DNA of 64,000 nucleotides from assembly GCF_019916025.1 (NCBI RefSeq), contig NZ_CP079737.1, forward strand, positions 1,674,001-1,738,000, read 5' to 3'. Position numbers and translations under genes: made by a program. The stretch comes from Paraclostridium bifermentans (lineage in GTDB: Bacteria; Bacillota; Clostridia; Peptostreptococcales; Peptostreptococcaceae). The notes below the pieces were generated by a model. The model was not told the DNA's origin, ran no database searches, and saw nothing but the letters and a program-made list of their open reading frames with translations. Below are positions 27,312-37,182 of this stretch, piece after piece (position 1 is the first letter of the stretch; every line of letters begins with the position of its first letter).

Positions 27312-27346
27312 TAAAAACATTCTGCTGAAAAGCAGAATGTTTTTTA
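27312..27346 (+). terminator. Terminator of ornithine cyclodeaminase gene
   Basis: AAAACATTCTGCT pairs with AGCAGAATGTTTT around a GAAA loop, followed by T residues. Confidence 0.92.
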
Positions 27347-27352
27347 CTTTAA

Positions 27353-27823
27353 TTTATAACATCTATTTTATATTCAGAAAATATTTCAAATACTTCATGG
27401 GAATCAGCTTGGATAGAAAGATCATCTGAAAAATGGATTTCATTTTTAGAAAGTAGGAATGATATTAATTTTTACATAGAAAACCAATTTGAACTAAATA
27501 GTTCTATCATATGTAAATTAGTTGATAAAGTAAATTTAAGTAACTTCAAGGTCTGTTTAGATATTGGTCATGTTAATGCCCATTTAGAAGAATCACTAAT
27601 TAATTGGATAGAAAATTTAGGAAACAGAATTGGATACGTTCACTTGCATAATAATAATGGAAAAGTAGATGAGCATAATGGATTAGATAAAGGGAGTATT
27701 GAAATATCTAGAGTATTAGAAAATTTAGAAGAGCACTCACCAAATGCTATCTGGTGCCTTGAAACTTGTGAGTCAGATATGGAAAGCTCTTACTTAATTT
27801 TAGAAAAGTTTATAAATCTTTAA
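27353..27823 (+). pseudogene. 5'-truncated sugar phosphate isomerase/epimerase (TIM barrel)
   Basis: A frame of about 156 codons without any usable start. Read-out includes INFYIENQFELNSSIICKLV, FKVCLDIGHVNAHLEES, WIENLGNRIGYVHLHNNNGK and EISRVLENLEE, which is the C-terminal half of the AP-endonuclease-2 / xylose isomerase-like barrel with metal-binding D-x-G-H and H-x-H-x-N motifs. The N-terminal half is missing; the ocd terminator lies just before it. A remnant by deletion. Confidence 0.75.
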
Positions 27824-27826
27824 AAT

Positions 27827-27862
27827 AAATGACCTTAGAATCAAAAGATTTTAAGGTCATTT
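27827..27862. terminator. Terminator between converging genes
   Basis: ATGACCTTA pairs with TAAGGTCAT, with T-rich flanks on both strands. Confidence 0.8.
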
Positions 27863-27868
27863 TTATAT

Positions 27869-28345
27869 TTATACTTTTACATATAAAAAGCTTTTAAGCT
27901 TTTCAATATATTCCTCTCTTACAAACTCTAACTTTTCTAATAGCTTTATACTAGGTTCATTGAGTGGATCAACTAGTGCTACAGTTTCATAATCTTGAAA
28001 GCTTTTATCAATATATAATAATACTTCTGACAGTATTTCAAATGCATATCCTTTTCTTTGATATTTAGGCGCTATTGTATATCCTAACGTTATTGTTTTA
28101 TCTTTAATGCTAAAAAATATATCTCCAACAATTACATTAGAAGTTTTATTTACTATGGCGAAGTTACCAGTGTCTACTCCAAATATCTTATACTTCTCTT
28201 TATCTATTAAATATTCTATATAGATCTTTGAAGTGTCCTCCCAACGTTGATATTTACTACATTCTTTATTATTTCTATACTCATATAAAATATCTAAGTC
28301 ATCAATAGTTAAATTTCTAATAGCTAATCTATCAGTAATTAACAA
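27869..28345 (-). CDS. GNAT N-acetyltransferase
   Basis: 158 residues of the RimJ/RimL type: TDRLAIRNLTIDDLDILYEY, VGDIFFSIKDKTITLGYTIA, YQRKGYAFEILSEVLLYI (acetyl-CoA loop), and LVDPLNEPSIKLLEKLEFV. Substrate unknown. It lies 30 bases downstream of the methyltransferase gene and is probably cotranscribed with it. Confidence 0.88.
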   Translation of the reverse strand: MLITDRLAIRNLTIDDLDILYEYRNNKECSKYQRWEDTSKIYIEYLIDKEKYKIFGVDTGNFAIVNKTSNVIVGDIFFSIKDKTITLGYTIAPKYQRKGYAFEILSEVLLYIDKSFQDYETVALVDPLNEPSIKLLEKLEFVREEYIEKLKSFLYVKV

Positions 28346-28375
28346 ATAATTACCTCCTAAAATAAAAACTGTGTG

Positions 28376-29146
28376 TCACAGTTTTATTGCTTTAGTTGCA
28401 ATAAATGTATCTATATGATTGTCTAATAGCCCCTTGCCTAATTTATCTTCATAAAAACCACTAATTATAAAACCGGCTTCTATTTGACCTCCGATTTGAC
28501 TCTGTAGAGAATGACCGAATTCTAATGTGTCTTTTGTTTGTATTCTTTCTTCTAACTGATCCTTTGGAAGTTGCTCTACATCAGAGTAAGGTATGCTATT
28601 TCTGACAATTAATTTATTATTTTTTTCCCATTCGTACAAATCAAATATATATGCAATGGGATTTCCAAACCCTGCTATTAATACTCCACCTGGTTTTAAA
28701 ACTCTATAACATTCACGCCATACCTTTTCGACATTATCAATAAAACAATTCGAAACTGCATGGAATATAAAGTCAAAAGTTTCGTTGTCAAATCTTGATA
28801 AATCTCTCATATCCCCTTGTTCAAGATTTATATTTAAGTTATCTCTATTTGCTACCATTTCATCTTTTGATAATTGCTCATTGCTATTATCAAAAACTGT
28901 TACATTGGCTCCAAGTGCCGAAAATATTGGGCCTTGCTGACCTCCTCCAGATGCAAGACATAATAATTGTATTCCTGATACATCTCCAATCCATTTTTTA
29001 GGAACAGGCTTTGTTGGTGTTAATAGTATTTTATATTCTCCTTTTTTAGCCATTTCAATATCGTTAGAACTTACCGGTATTGTCCATTTGTTCCCTATTT
29101 TAACTTCATTATCCCAAGCAATCTCATTATGTTTTCTTATATCCAT
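28376..29146 (-). CDS. Class I SAM-dependent methyltransferase
   Basis: 256 residues. Motif I LLCLASGGGQQGPIFSALG binds SAM, followed by VTVFDNSNEQL (acidic residue for ribose), QGDMRDLSRF, FDFIFHAVSNCFI and ECYRVLKPGGVLIAGFGNP. This is the Methyltransf_11 group; the target is unknown. GGGGGAGAAAT precedes the ATG. Confidence 0.9.
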   Translation of the reverse strand: MDIRKHNEIAWDNEVKIGNKWTIPVSSNDIEMAKKGEYKILLTPTKPVPKKWIGDVSGIQLLCLASGGGQQGPIFSALGANVTVFDNSNEQLSKDEMVANRDNLNINLEQGDMRDLSRFDNETFDFIFHAVSNCFIDNVEKVWRECYRVLKPGGVLIAGFGNPIAYIFDLYEWEKNNKLIVRNSIPYSDVEQLPKDQLEERIQTKDTLEFGHSLQSQIGGQIEAGFIISGFYEDKLGKGLLDNHIDTFIATKAIKL

Positions 29147-29183
29147 ATTTCTCCCCCTATTTTTGTTAATACAATTATATTCT

Positions 29184-29411
29184 CTAAACCATTAAATATA
29201 TAAAAATAATTAGAATTAAAATACCTATAAGTGTTTGAACCTTCTTCTTGTTCTTATAATTCATAAATGTCATAACACTTAACAACGTTATAAATAATAA
29301 GTCTATGAGCATTATAGGTATTTCAATCAGCCCAAATAGTTTTAAAATTACTAATAGCATTGAAACTACCGAAATTATTGATACTAAGTTAGATAAAAAT
29401 TCTTTTTTCAT
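29184..29411 (-). CDS. Small membrane protein (75 aa)
   Basis: Two to three hydrophobic helices (LVSIISVVSMLLVILKLFGL, IMLIDLLFITLLSVMTF, LIGILILIIFIYLMV) with one basic loop NYKNKKKVQ. AAAGGGGT precedes ATG 29411. No family recognised. Confidence 0.6.
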   Translation of the reverse strand: MKKEFLSNLVSIISVVSMLLVILKLFGLIEIPIMLIDLLFITLLSVMTFMNYKNKKKVQTLIGILILIIFIYLMV

Positions 29412-29528
29412 ATGAATACCCCTTTAATGAAATTGACTTAAACGCTTTTTCTACCTATATATAAACAATGTTTACTATATCCTATCAAGTTGGTATTCTC
29501 ACAAGTATCTAAGTGATATGTATATGTT

Positions 29529-30335
29529 TTATTCATTTAAATTGACACTTAAACTTGAAAGTTGTCTATTGTAGCCAATACACCACGCTAACTCCATAGC
29601 AAGTGTAGCAATTCTATCCTTTTGTAACGGATTGGCCTCATTTGATAGACTTCTTGCATCCCATTCTTCACAATCTAAATTATCTGCTGCGTAGAAAAAA
29701 TGAAATATATCTTTTTCTCTAAATTGAGCAAGAGCTGCAACCGCTGAACATTCCATGTCTACACAAATACATCCTTGTGATTTTCTTAATTTAACCTTAT
29801 CATATGTCTCTCTATATATGCCATCTGTTGTCCACACTTTCCCTATATGGTATTTTAAATTATAATGCTCTAGTATATTTTCAAATACATCTACATATTT
29901 TGGATTTACATCTATTTCATTTGAATGTGGTGCATAATGAAAACTAGTACCCTCATCTCTCATAGCTTTATTAGGTATGATTATGGAACAGTCATCTATA
30001 GATGAATCCAGTACACCGCAAGTACCGAAAACAATTAATTTTTCAGCACCCATTGCAAAAATATCTTCTATTACTGCAACACAACCTGGAGCCCCAACAT
30101 AAGATGTAAATAAAGCAACTTCAAGACCCTTGTAATTTACTTTGTAAATAGGAATTTCCATATTTGCTATATAAGTTGAAGTAATTTTAACAGCATTAAG
30201 TTCATTTACCAATCTATCAAATGTAAATTTTGCAAAACATGATACTGCAATTTTAGGAAATTCATCAATTGGTTTAATAATATCAAAAGCATTAATTATA
30301 GCAGATTTATTTTTATCGAACTCTTTAAGTATCAT
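29529..30335 (-). CDS. Nucleoside phosphorylase (uridine phosphorylase-like)
   Basis: 268 residues of the PNP_UDP_1 family: VALFTSYVGAPGCVAVIED, LIVFGTCGVLD, AMRDEGTSFHYAP (substrate loop), VDMECSAVAALAQF (the M-E-x-S motif that binds ribose) and FFYAADNLD (Asp that contacts the base). It should split a nucleoside with phosphate to base and ribose-1-phosphate for salvage. GGAGGGATAT precedes the ATG. Base preference is uncertain. Single gene. Confidence 0.9.
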   Translation of the reverse strand: MILKEFDKNKSAIINAFDIIKPIDEFPKIAVSCFAKFTFDRLVNELNAVKITSTYIANMEIPIYKVNYKGLEVALFTSYVGAPGCVAVIEDIFAMGAEKLIVFGTCGVLDSSIDDCSIIIPNKAMRDEGTSFHYAPHSNEIDVNPKYVDVFENILEHYNLKYHIGKVWTTDGIYRETYDKVKLRKSQGCICVDMECSAVAALAQFREKDIFHFFYAADNLDCEEWDARSLSNEANPLQKDRIATLAMELAWCIGYNRQLSSLSVNLNE

Positions 30336-30460
30336 ATATCCCTCCTGAATTCTTATTTGTATAATATCAAACTTTTAAGTAATATTAATCTATTCTATCT
30401 TTTTACCTACATACTCTATTGTATGATGATAATGAAATCCTCCTAGTTTTAAAATATAAT

Positions 30461-31030
30461 TTAATTAAGTTTATTTTCTAAAATCGATATTATATATGGT
30501 GATTTAAATTCATTAGCTAATATGTCCATGTATACTTCATCATATCTGTTGCAACCAATAATCTTAGCTTCTCTTAATCTTCCTGCTTCTTTAAAGCCAA
30601 TTTTACTATAACATTTTATTGCTTGCTTATTAAATGAGTATACCTTAAGAAATATATTATTCAAATTTAGCAAATTAAATCCGAAATCTAATAATAAACT
30701 TAATGCTTCTTTTCCATATCCATTTCCCCAATTATCCTTATCTCCTATAAATATACCGACCTCACCAATTCTATTTATATAATCTAAGCTTGGGAACCCA
30801 ACATTTCCAATAACTTCATTTGTTTCTTTAAGTATAATAGCAAAATTAAACTGTGCTTTTGACAATCTCTCTAATGCATTCTTTTCAGATTCTTCATTAA
30901 TTAACATACTTGCAAATGTCATGCCTATCGCAACATCCATATCATTTACCCATTCTGCATATTTAACATAATCTTCTTTATCAATTGGAGATAAATATAT
31001 TTTTTTACCAATTAGCTTTTTTAAATACAT
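30461..31030 (-). CDS. GNAT N-acetyltransferase (RimJ/RimL type)
   Basis: About 189 residues: GKKIYLSPIDKEDY at the start, IGNVGFPSLDYINRIGEVGI, NWGNGYGKEALSLLLDFGF, and LKVYSFNKQAIKCYSKIGF. ATG 31030 is favoured because GAGGG lies 7 bases upstream; ATG 31036 is too close. Target unknown. Confidence 0.88.
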   Translation of the reverse strand: MYLKKLIGKKIYLSPIDKEDYVKYAEWVNDMDVAIGMTFASMLINEESEKNALERLSKAQFNFAIILKETNEVIGNVGFPSLDYINRIGEVGIFIGDKDNWGNGYGKEALSLLLDFGFNLLNLNNIFLKVYSFNKQAIKCYSKIGFKEAGRLREAKIIGCNRYDEVYMDILANEFKSPYIISILENKLN

Positions 31031-31135
31031 ACGCATTCCCTCTTTTCAATTTGTGTTACTATAAAATATTAAACTAAATAAATATATATCCTTTCGAGTA
31101 TATAATTTATATATAAAAATTATTTGTTAACGTAA

Positions 31136-31172
31136 CAAAATAGCTAAACCGTAAATAATGGTTTAGCTATTT
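31136..31172 (-). terminator. Terminator of the riboflavin operon
   Basis: AAATAGCTAAACC pairs with GGTTTAGCTATTT, followed by T on both strands, just after ribH. Confidence 0.9.
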
Positions 31173-31182
31173 TTATATTTTA

Positions 31183-31644
31183 TTAAATTAATTTTAGCAA
31201 ATTAGCCATCTCAATAGCTGTAACTGCTGCATCATATCCCTTGTTTCCAGCTTTAGTACCAGCTCTTTCTATAGCTTGTTCTATTGTATCAGTAGTTAAA
31301 ACTCCAAATATAACTGGTAACTCCTCACTCAGTGATACAGATGAAATTCCCTTAGAAGCTTCTGCACATACATAATCAAAATGAGGTGTTGATCCTTTTA
31401 TAACAGCTCCCAAGCATATAACAGCATCATACTTTTTAGACTGTGCCATTTTTTTAGCAACTAATGGGATTTCAAAAGCCCCAGGAACCCAAGAAACTTC
31501 AATATTATCTTCGTCTACTCCATGCCTTTTTAATCCATCTAACGCCCCACCTAATAATTTAGATACTATAAACTCATTAAATCTCCCAACAACTATACCT
31601 ATTTTAATATCTTTAGCCACTAAGTTACCTTCTATTATTCTCAT
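31183..31644 (-). CDS. ribH: 6,7-dimethyl-8-ribityllumazine synthase
   Basis: 153 residues. [56 protein letters not shown] and [16 protein letters not shown] are diagnostic. It joins 5-amino-6-ribitylamino-uracil and dihydroxybutanone phosphate into the lumazine that riboflavin synthase uses, and usually forms large shells. ATG 31644 is chosen since AGGAGAT lies 8 bases before it. Last gene of the ribDEBAH operon. Confidence 0.97.
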   Translation of the reverse strand: MRIIEGNLVAKDIKIGIVVGRFNEFIVSKLLGGALDGLKRHGVDEDNIEVSWVPGAFEIPLVAKKMAQSKKYDAVICLGAVIKGSTPHFDYVCAEASKGISSVSLSEELPVIFGVLTTDTIEQAIERAGTKAGNKGYDAAVTAIEMANLLKLI

Positions 31645-31682
31645 ATACATATCTCCTTTAGTTTAATTTATGTAATTTGCAA

Positions 31683-32879
31683 TTATGCTAATAAATGCCC
31701 TAGTTTTTCTTTTTTTGTTTTTAAATAAAATTCATTAACATCATTATGATTCATTTGTATAGGTACTCTTTCTACTATATCTATCCCATGTTCATTTAAA
31801 TCATTTATTTTTCTTGGATTATTTGTCATTAACCTAAGTTTTCTAGCTCCTAAATCTTTAAGTATTTGAGCACCTATAAAATACTCCCTCATATCTGCTT
31901 TAAACCCAAGTTTTAAATTTGCATCTACTGTGTCAAACCCCTCATCTTGTAGTGCATATACTCTTAGTTTATTTATTAGACCTATACCTCTACCTTCTTG
32001 TCTTAAATATAATAGTATCCCTTTACCTTCTTTTGCTATTGCTTTCATAGCTGCATCATATTGTTCTCCACAATCACAACGTTTAGAACCTAATACATCT
32101 CCTGTTAAACATTCAGAGTGAACTCTTGTTAATACTTCATCACCTGGTAAAATATCTCCCATTACTAAAGCTACATGATGCTCTCCATTTAACTTATTTA
32201 TAAATCCATACATTTTGAAATCTCCATATTTTGTTGGCATATTTGTTTCAACAACTCTTTCTATATGGCATTCATTACTTTTTCTATATTCAACTAAGTC
32301 TTTTATAGTTATAATTTTAAGATTATGTATTTTACAAAATTCTATTAACTCATCAGTTCTAGCCATAGTTCCATCTTTACTCATAATTTCACATATTACT
32401 CCTCCTGGTTTTAACCCAGCTAACCTAGCTAAATCAACAGCTGCTTCTGTATGTCCATTTCTGACTAAAACTCCACCTTTTCTAGCTTTTAGAGGAAATA
32501 TGTGTCCTGGTCTTCTAAAGTCATTTGGAGTAGATTCTTTTTCTAATACCTTTTGTATAGTTAAAGCTCTTTCGTAAGCTGATATACCAGTTGTTGTTTC
32601 TATATGATCTATACTTACAGTAAAAGCAGTTTCATGATTATCAGTGTTGTCTTTTACCATTTGAGGTATATTTAGTCTTTTTAAATATTTTTCAGTAAGT
32701 GGCATACAGATAAGCCCCTTCCCATAAGTTGCCATGAAGTTTATAGCTTCAGGAGTTACTTTTTCTGCCGCCATTAACAAATCTCCCTCATTTTCTCTAT
32801 CTTCATCATCTATAACTACAACTATCTTACCATCCCTTATATCCTCTATTGCCTCTTCAATGTGATTAAATTTATACAT
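31683..32879 (-). CDS. ribBA: Bifunctional DHBP synthase / GTP cyclohydrolase II
   Basis: About 398 residues. The N-terminal half is RibB ([48 protein letters not shown]). The C-terminal half is RibA with zinc cysteines in [20 protein letters not shown] and [13 protein letters not shown]. It makes both four-carbon and pyrimidine precursors for riboflavin from ribulose-5-phosphate and GTP. ATG 32879 follows GGAGGT; the frame upstream to 32894 lacks a site. Confidence 0.97.
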   Translation of the reverse strand: MYKFNHIEEAIEDIRDGKIVVVIDDEDRENEGDLLMAAEKVTPEAINFMATYGKGLICMPLTEKYLKRLNIPQMVKDNTDNHETAFTVSIDHIETTTGISAYERALTIQKVLEKESTPNDFRRPGHIFPLKARKGGVLVRNGHTEAAVDLARLAGLKPGGVICEIMSKDGTMARTDELIEFCKIHNLKIITIKDLVEYRKSNECHIERVVETNMPTKYGDFKMYGFINKLNGEHHVALVMGDILPGDEVLTRVHSECLTGDVLGSKRCDCGEQYDAAMKAIAKEGKGILLYLRQEGRGIGLINKLRVYALQDEGFDTVDANLKLGFKADMREYFIGAQILKDLGARKLRLMTNNPRKINDLNEHGIDIVERVPIQMNHNDVNEFYLKTKKEKLGHLLA

Positions 32880-32900
32880 TTTTTCTACCTCCAATTTATT

Positions 32901-33554
32901 TTAAATAAATCCATTTTCTTTGAGAAAAGTTTCATTTATATTATTAGATTGTTGTTTATCAGAATTACTAATTCCTAATAGTTTTTCAACATATTTGCCT
33001 ATCATATCGCATTCTAGGTTTACACTATCTCCAATATTTTTACTTGATAATATAGTTTGTTGTAATGTATGTGGTATTATAGAAACCTTAAATACATCGT
33101 TATCTACATAGGCTATCGTTAGACTAATTCCATCAATAGTTATAGAACCTTTATATACAATATATCTAAGTATATCTACTGAAGTTTTTATTGTTATCCA
33201 TATTGCAGTATCTTCCTTTTTTAAATCTTTTATATATCCTGTGCCATCTATATGACCACTAACTAAATGTCCTCCTAATCTAGTACTTAAACTCAATGCT
33301 CTTTCTAGATTTACCTTACTTCCTATTTTTAAAGTATTTAAATTGCTTTTTCTAATAGTTTCTGACATCACATCAGCTTCAAATGTTCCTTTGTTTATAT
33401 TAGTTACAGTTAGACAAACTCCATTTGTACAAATGCTATCTCCTATTTCAGTTTTTTCTAAAACTTTATTACAATTAATAATAAGCTTAGATGACTTAAC
33501 TCCATTTTTTATGTGATTTATAGTACCGATTTCCTCAACTATTCCCGTAAACAA
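32901..33554 (-). CDS. ribE: Riboflavin synthase alpha chain
   Basis: 217 residues with two lumazine-binding repeats: MFTGIVEEIG, SICTNGVCLTVTNI, LGGHLVSGHIDGTG, then SITIDGISLTIAYV and GDSVNLECDMIGKYVEKLL. It dismutates two lumazines to riboflavin. It starts 1 base after the ribD stop, so translation is coupled. Confidence 0.96.
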   Translation of the reverse strand: MFTGIVEEIGTINHIKNGVKSSKLIINCNKVLEKTEIGDSICTNGVCLTVTNINKGTFEADVMSETIRKSNLNTLKIGSKVNLERALSLSTRLGGHLVSGHIDGTGYIKDLKKEDTAIWITIKTSVDILRYIVYKGSITIDGISLTIAYVDNDVFKVSIIPHTLQQTILSSKNIGDSVNLECDMIGKYVEKLLGISNSDKQQSNNINETFLKENGFI

Positions 33555-34652
33555 TTACTCGTCACTTCCTTTCAAGTATCCTTCAATTAAAATGTCTGAA
33601 CCTACTTGTTTATGCTCTAATCTATGAAGTTTAAATGCTTCTTTTATATCATCTACTCCTTGTCCTCCAATAGGAGTTTTAGAGCTTTCTCCTCCTAGGA
33701 TAATAGGGGCTACATATACTTGAATTTTATCAACTATATTTTCATTCATTGCTGAAAAATTCAAGCTCGATCCTCCTTCAATTAAAATGCTATCTATATT
33801 TAATTCTCCTAATTTATTTATCATTTCTTTTAAATCAACTAAGTTGTTTTTTAAATTAACAGTTAATATTTCAACACCTTTACCCTCTAGTAATTTCATT
33901 ACATTTCTATTTGCATTTTTTGTAGTTACTACAATAGTTCTAATTGATTTTGAACTAGATACAATTTTTGAATCTATAGGTATTTTAAGTGTTGTGTCTA
34001 CTATAATCCTTATTGGATTTTTACCGTTTTCTAATCTACAATCTAACATTGGATCATCTTTTATAACAGTATTTATTCCAACTAATATACTCATTACTTC
34101 ACTTCTTAACTTATGTACGTATCTTCTTGACTCATCACAGCTTATCCATTTTGATTGACCTGTACTTGTTGCTATTTTCCCATCTAAACTCATGGCAACT
34201 TTCATAGCTACAAATGGTTTTTTATTTTTTATATATTTTAAAAAAACTTCATTTAATTTTTTATTTTCTTCATCTAAAACTCCAACTTTAACTTCAATAC
34301 CTGAATCTCTAAGTTTTTTAACTCCTTTGCCTTGCACTAGCGGATTGGGATCTACAGACGCTATAACAACTTTATTTATTTTACTTTCTATAATTTTATC
34401 TACACAAGGAGGCGTTTTACCAAAATGAGAACAAGGTTCTAAATTTACATACATCGTTGATCCATTTAAGCTCTCTCTTGAATTTTCAATTGCATTTACC
34501 TCTGCGTGTTTTCCTCCATACTTTTCATGATACCCTGTACCTACAATTTTGTTATCTTTAACTATAACTGCTCCAACCATAGGATTAGGATTTACTTTTC
34601 CTATTCCTTTTCTTGCAAGGTTAATAGCTAAACCCATATAATATTCATCCAT
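33555..34652 (-). CDS. ribD: Bifunctional deaminase/reductase RibD
   Basis: 365 residues. The deaminase zinc site is His49-Ala-Glu51 (KHAEVNA) plus Cys74 and Cys83 (LEPCSHFGKTPPC). The reductase domain (about 146-365) has VAMKVAMSLDGKIA, LVGINTVIKDDPML and ILIEGGSSLNFS. It carries out steps two and three of the pyrimidine branch. First gene of the operon, behind an FMN riboswitch. Confidence 0.97.
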   Translation of the reverse strand: MDEYYMGLAINLARKGIGKVNPNPMVGAVIVKDNKIVGTGYHEKYGGKHAEVNAIENSRESLNGSTMYVNLEPCSHFGKTPPCVDKIIESKINKVVIASVDPNPLVQGKGVKKLRDSGIEVKVGVLDEENKKLNEVFLKYIKNKKPFVAMKVAMSLDGKIATSTGQSKWISCDESRRYVHKLRSEVMSILVGINTVIKDDPMLDCRLENGKNPIRIIVDTTLKIPIDSKIVSSSKSIRTIVVTTKNANRNVMKLLEGKGVEILTVNLKNNLVDLKEMINKLGELNIDSILIEGGSSLNFSAMNENIVDKIQVYVAPIILGGESSKTPIGGQGVDDIKEAFKLHRLEHKQVGSDILIEGYLKGSDE

Positions 34653-34692
34653 TATATTCTCCTTTCACATCTTGTGATTTATAAAAGAAAAT

Positions 34693-34728
34693 AATAAAAG
34701 CCCTGAGTTTTAAACTCAGGGCTTTTTG
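34693..34728 (-). terminator. Riboswitch expression-platform terminator
   Basis: AAAGCCCTGAGTTT pairs perfectly with AAACTCAGGGCTTTT and continues into T-rich RNA on the minus strand, between aptamer and ribD. FMN binding would favour this hairpin and stop transcription. Confidence 0.85.
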
Positions 34729-34761
34729 TATCATAAAAATACACATATTAAATTAATTAAA

Positions 34762-34793
34762 AAAGCTCTGAAATATAGGATATTTCAGAGCTT
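34762..34793 (-). promoter_or_regulatory. Second hairpin between aptamer and ribD
   Basis: AAGCTCTGAAATA pairs with TATTTCAGAGCTT. It lies between the aptamer and the terminator. It carries only a short T run, so it may be the alternative fold or a weak first terminator. Confidence 0.55.
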
Positions 34794-34838
34794 AAAAATC
34801 AAAATAATAGTATATGCTTATATACATTACAATACATT

Positions 34839-34950
34839 ATCTTCTTTCATCCAGACTTTACTGTCGGCTTCGGAGTTTCACCGAATCATGCCATTTACGG
34901 CTCGCGGGCTTTACCGCCGGTAGGGAATTTCACCCTGCCCTGAAGATTAT
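34839..34950 (-). ncRNA. FMN riboswitch (RFN element)
   Basis: The minus strand has the conserved RFN features in order: P1 strand ATCTTCAGGGCAGGGTGAAA, TTCCCTACCGGCGGT, AGCCCGCGAGC, a variable stem, GATTCGGTGAAACTCCGA, AGCCGACAGT and the closing GTCTGGATGAAAGAAGAT. It binds FMN and controls the riboflavin operon, most likely by transcription termination. Confidence 0.97.
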
Positions 34951-35009
34951 TTAATTCTAATTAGATAATAATTCTTATATACTAGATTGTCAATATATAA
35001 ATTTAAAAT

Positions 35010-36479
35010 TTAATTAATTGCCTTATGGATATAGATATTACTATCTATTGCATTAATATTTTTTATTAACATATTTTTATAATCATTTATGAAGTTTTCA
35101 CTATCATTTTTTATAATTCTTATCTCTTTATATTTAGTGCTATTTCCTATGTTTACAATGTTTACAGTAAATGTTTTTTCATTTGTATTTGATAGTAATT
35201 CTATTATTTTTTTCTGACTTAACGTTGAACAAATTTCTCCTCTATCAACTATAAAAATATATTTACTTTTGCATCTTTTTATTAATAGGTTTACATCTTC
35301 ATCATTTAAGTAAATTATCTGAGCCCCTATGTTTTTTAATTCAACTAATTCTAAATATTTATTATTAGTTGCTATAACAAAGTTGGATACTATTTCATTG
35401 AAACTTTTTACTGTATTAATAATACTATTGTCATATTGGTCTATTATCATTAATGCAAATAATAAATTATCTGTATTATTATTTGCTGCTTGTTCTAGAT
35501 TATTTTTCATTTCTTTTATATCATATATTTTTTCGAAATTATTATTTGGATATTCATAAGTATTTCCTACTGGGCAATTTATATACTTATTTAAACACTC
35601 TAGTGCTTTGCTTATTTTACCACATTCAATATATGCTAAGCACTCCATAAAATATAAATCTTTAAAATTTGGAATTGATAATCTAATTTCTTCTATAAAT
35701 TTTATAGATTCATAAAATTGTTTTTCATTTGAATATGCCTTTACTATGTTCAGAATTAAATATGGGTAAAACACATAATTATATTTCAACTCCATAAGCT
35801 CTAAAGATTTTTTATAAGACTCTATCGCACTTTTAAAGTCTGTAATTCTTGCGTATTCATTCCCTAAAACATAAAAATAATAGGCATCTTTTTCTTCTTC
35901 TGTGTATGTATTTAAAATCCCCATATTTCTTTTATATTTAGACTCTATATTAACCTTATTTGGGTCATATCCGTAATGATAAATTTTAATATCTATATTT
36001 TCAATACACTTATCTTTATTATGTTTTTGAATGCAATTAGCTATTTGTTCATGTACTTTTCCCCTAAATCTATATTTTCTTTTATTTTTAAAAAATCTAA
36101 AAACTACATATTCTCCTACTTCAGTTCCGTTGATTATATTTGTTAGTCTAAAAAAATATCCCTCTGATAATTTTTTACTACTTAATAATGCTTTCAATTT
36201 CCCCAAATCTTCTTTTGAGATTTCTTCATCGGCATCTAAAAATAATATATAATCTTTGGTAGCATACTCTAATGATACATTTCTAGCTTCACTAAAGTCA
36301 TTCTTCCATTTATGGTTTATTACCTTTGCATTGTAATTACTACATATGTTTAAAGTTTCATCATTTGATCCTGTATCAACAATTATAATTTCATCTGCTA
36401 TTGACTCTATACTATCTAAACATCTCTTTATATTTTTTTCCTCATTTTTGACTATCATACAAACACTCAAACTCTTCAA
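35010..36479 (-). CDS. Family 2 glycosyltransferase with TPR-like region
   Basis: About 489 residues. The N-terminal GT2 domain (1-230) shows SVCMIVKNEEKNIKRCLDSI, EIIIVDTGSNDETLNI and the DXD-type FLDADEE. The middle is helical and TPR-like (YFYVLGNEYARITDFKSAI ESYKKSLELM). The C-terminal part resembles a decayed second nucleotide-sugar fold (NFVIATNNKYLELVELKNIG). Such proteins often act in glycan or spore/peptide glycosylation. TTG 36479 is chosen since GGGAGTGG lies just before. Confidence 0.85.
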   Translation of the reverse strand: MKSLSVCMIVKNEEKNIKRCLDSIESIADEIIIVDTGSNDETLNICSNYNAKVINHKWKNDFSEARNVSLEYATKDYILFLDADEEISKEDLGKLKALLSSKKLSEGYFFRLTNIINGTEVGEYVVFRFFKNKRKYRFRGKVHEQIANCIQKHNKDKCIENIDIKIYHYGYDPNKVNIESKYKRNMGILNTYTEEEKDAYYFYVLGNEYARITDFKSAIESYKKSLELMELKYNYVFYPYLILNIVKAYSNEKQFYESIKFIEEIRLSIPNFKDLYFMECLAYIECGKISKALECLNKYINCPVGNTYEYPNNNFEKIYDIKEMKNNLEQAANNNTDNLLFALMIIDQYDNSIINTVKSFNEIVSNFVIATNNKYLELVELKNIGAQIIYLNDEDVNLLIKRCKSKYIFIVDRGEICSTLSQKKIIELLSNTNEKTFTVNIVNIGNSTKYKEIRIIKNDSENFINDYKNMLIKNINAIDSNIYIHKAIN

Positions 36480-36548
36480 TCTATCCACTCCCAATTATAA
36501 ATTTAATAAAAAGTTACTTTTATAAATATACAATTTACTTTATTGATT

Positions 36549-36590
36549 TTAAAAAAGAGGCTTACCATAATTAATATGATAAACCTCTGA
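36549..36590 (-). terminator. Terminator of the 36.6-kb membrane gene
   Basis: AGAGGTTTATCATATT pairs with AATATGGTAAGCCTCT-like sequence on the minus strand, ended by six T. Confidence 0.8.
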
Positions 36591-36593
36591 AAT

Positions 36594-37019
36594 TTATAAA
36601 TCTTTCCCAGTAAAGTCTTTACTTGCACTTGTTAAAAAACCTATAGATGAAAATAATAAATTTTTAATTAATATTAGAGATGGATTATTTACATTAATAT
36701 CTAATACATAAGCACATATGGTAACAATCATTGCCATTACAGCAAAAGTTCCTACCACTAATACCTTAGTCTTTAATAACTTAGGACTAGAAGTGCATGT
36801 TTTGGTTGATCGCTCTAGTATATATCCTGCAATAGAAGAAAATGCTGTTCGTATAGTAACTAAGTTTCCAGTAGCGTCTAGTTCCGTATCGAAAATCGAT
36901 ATACACACAACTAAAAATGAAATTAATCCTAGAATTATTAAATATTTACATACTATTCCTAGTTCGTTAAAAAATTCTTTTATTTCCTCTAAAATAATTT
37001 TTATTCCTCTTTTTATCAT
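36594..37019 (-). CDS. Membrane protein of unknown function (141 aa)
   Basis: Three hydrophobic segments (CKYLIILGLISFLVVCISIF, VLVVGTFAVMAMIVTICAYV and LILIKNLLFSSIGFL) with a basic N-terminus. ATG 37019 has a GGTGAT site. No family recognised. Between a glycosyltransferase and glutaminase on the opposite strand. Confidence 0.55.
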   Translation of the reverse strand: MIKRGIKIILEEIKEFFNELGIVCKYLIILGLISFLVVCISIFDTELDATGNLVTIRTAFSSIAGYILERSTKTCTSSPKLLKTKVLVVGTFAVMAMIVTICAYVLDINVNNPSLILIKNLLFSSIGFLTSASKDFTGKDL

Positions 37020-37182
37020 ATTAATCACCATCATAACTATTTAAATATAGTTACTTATTATAATATGTCTTTAAAATAAGCATTGTTACTTAATTGGAAT
37101 CAATATCCATTTTAGTTTTATTTTAATTTTTTTGGGTAATTAAATATTAGTTATAAATTTGATAAAAAAGGAAGCGATTTTA

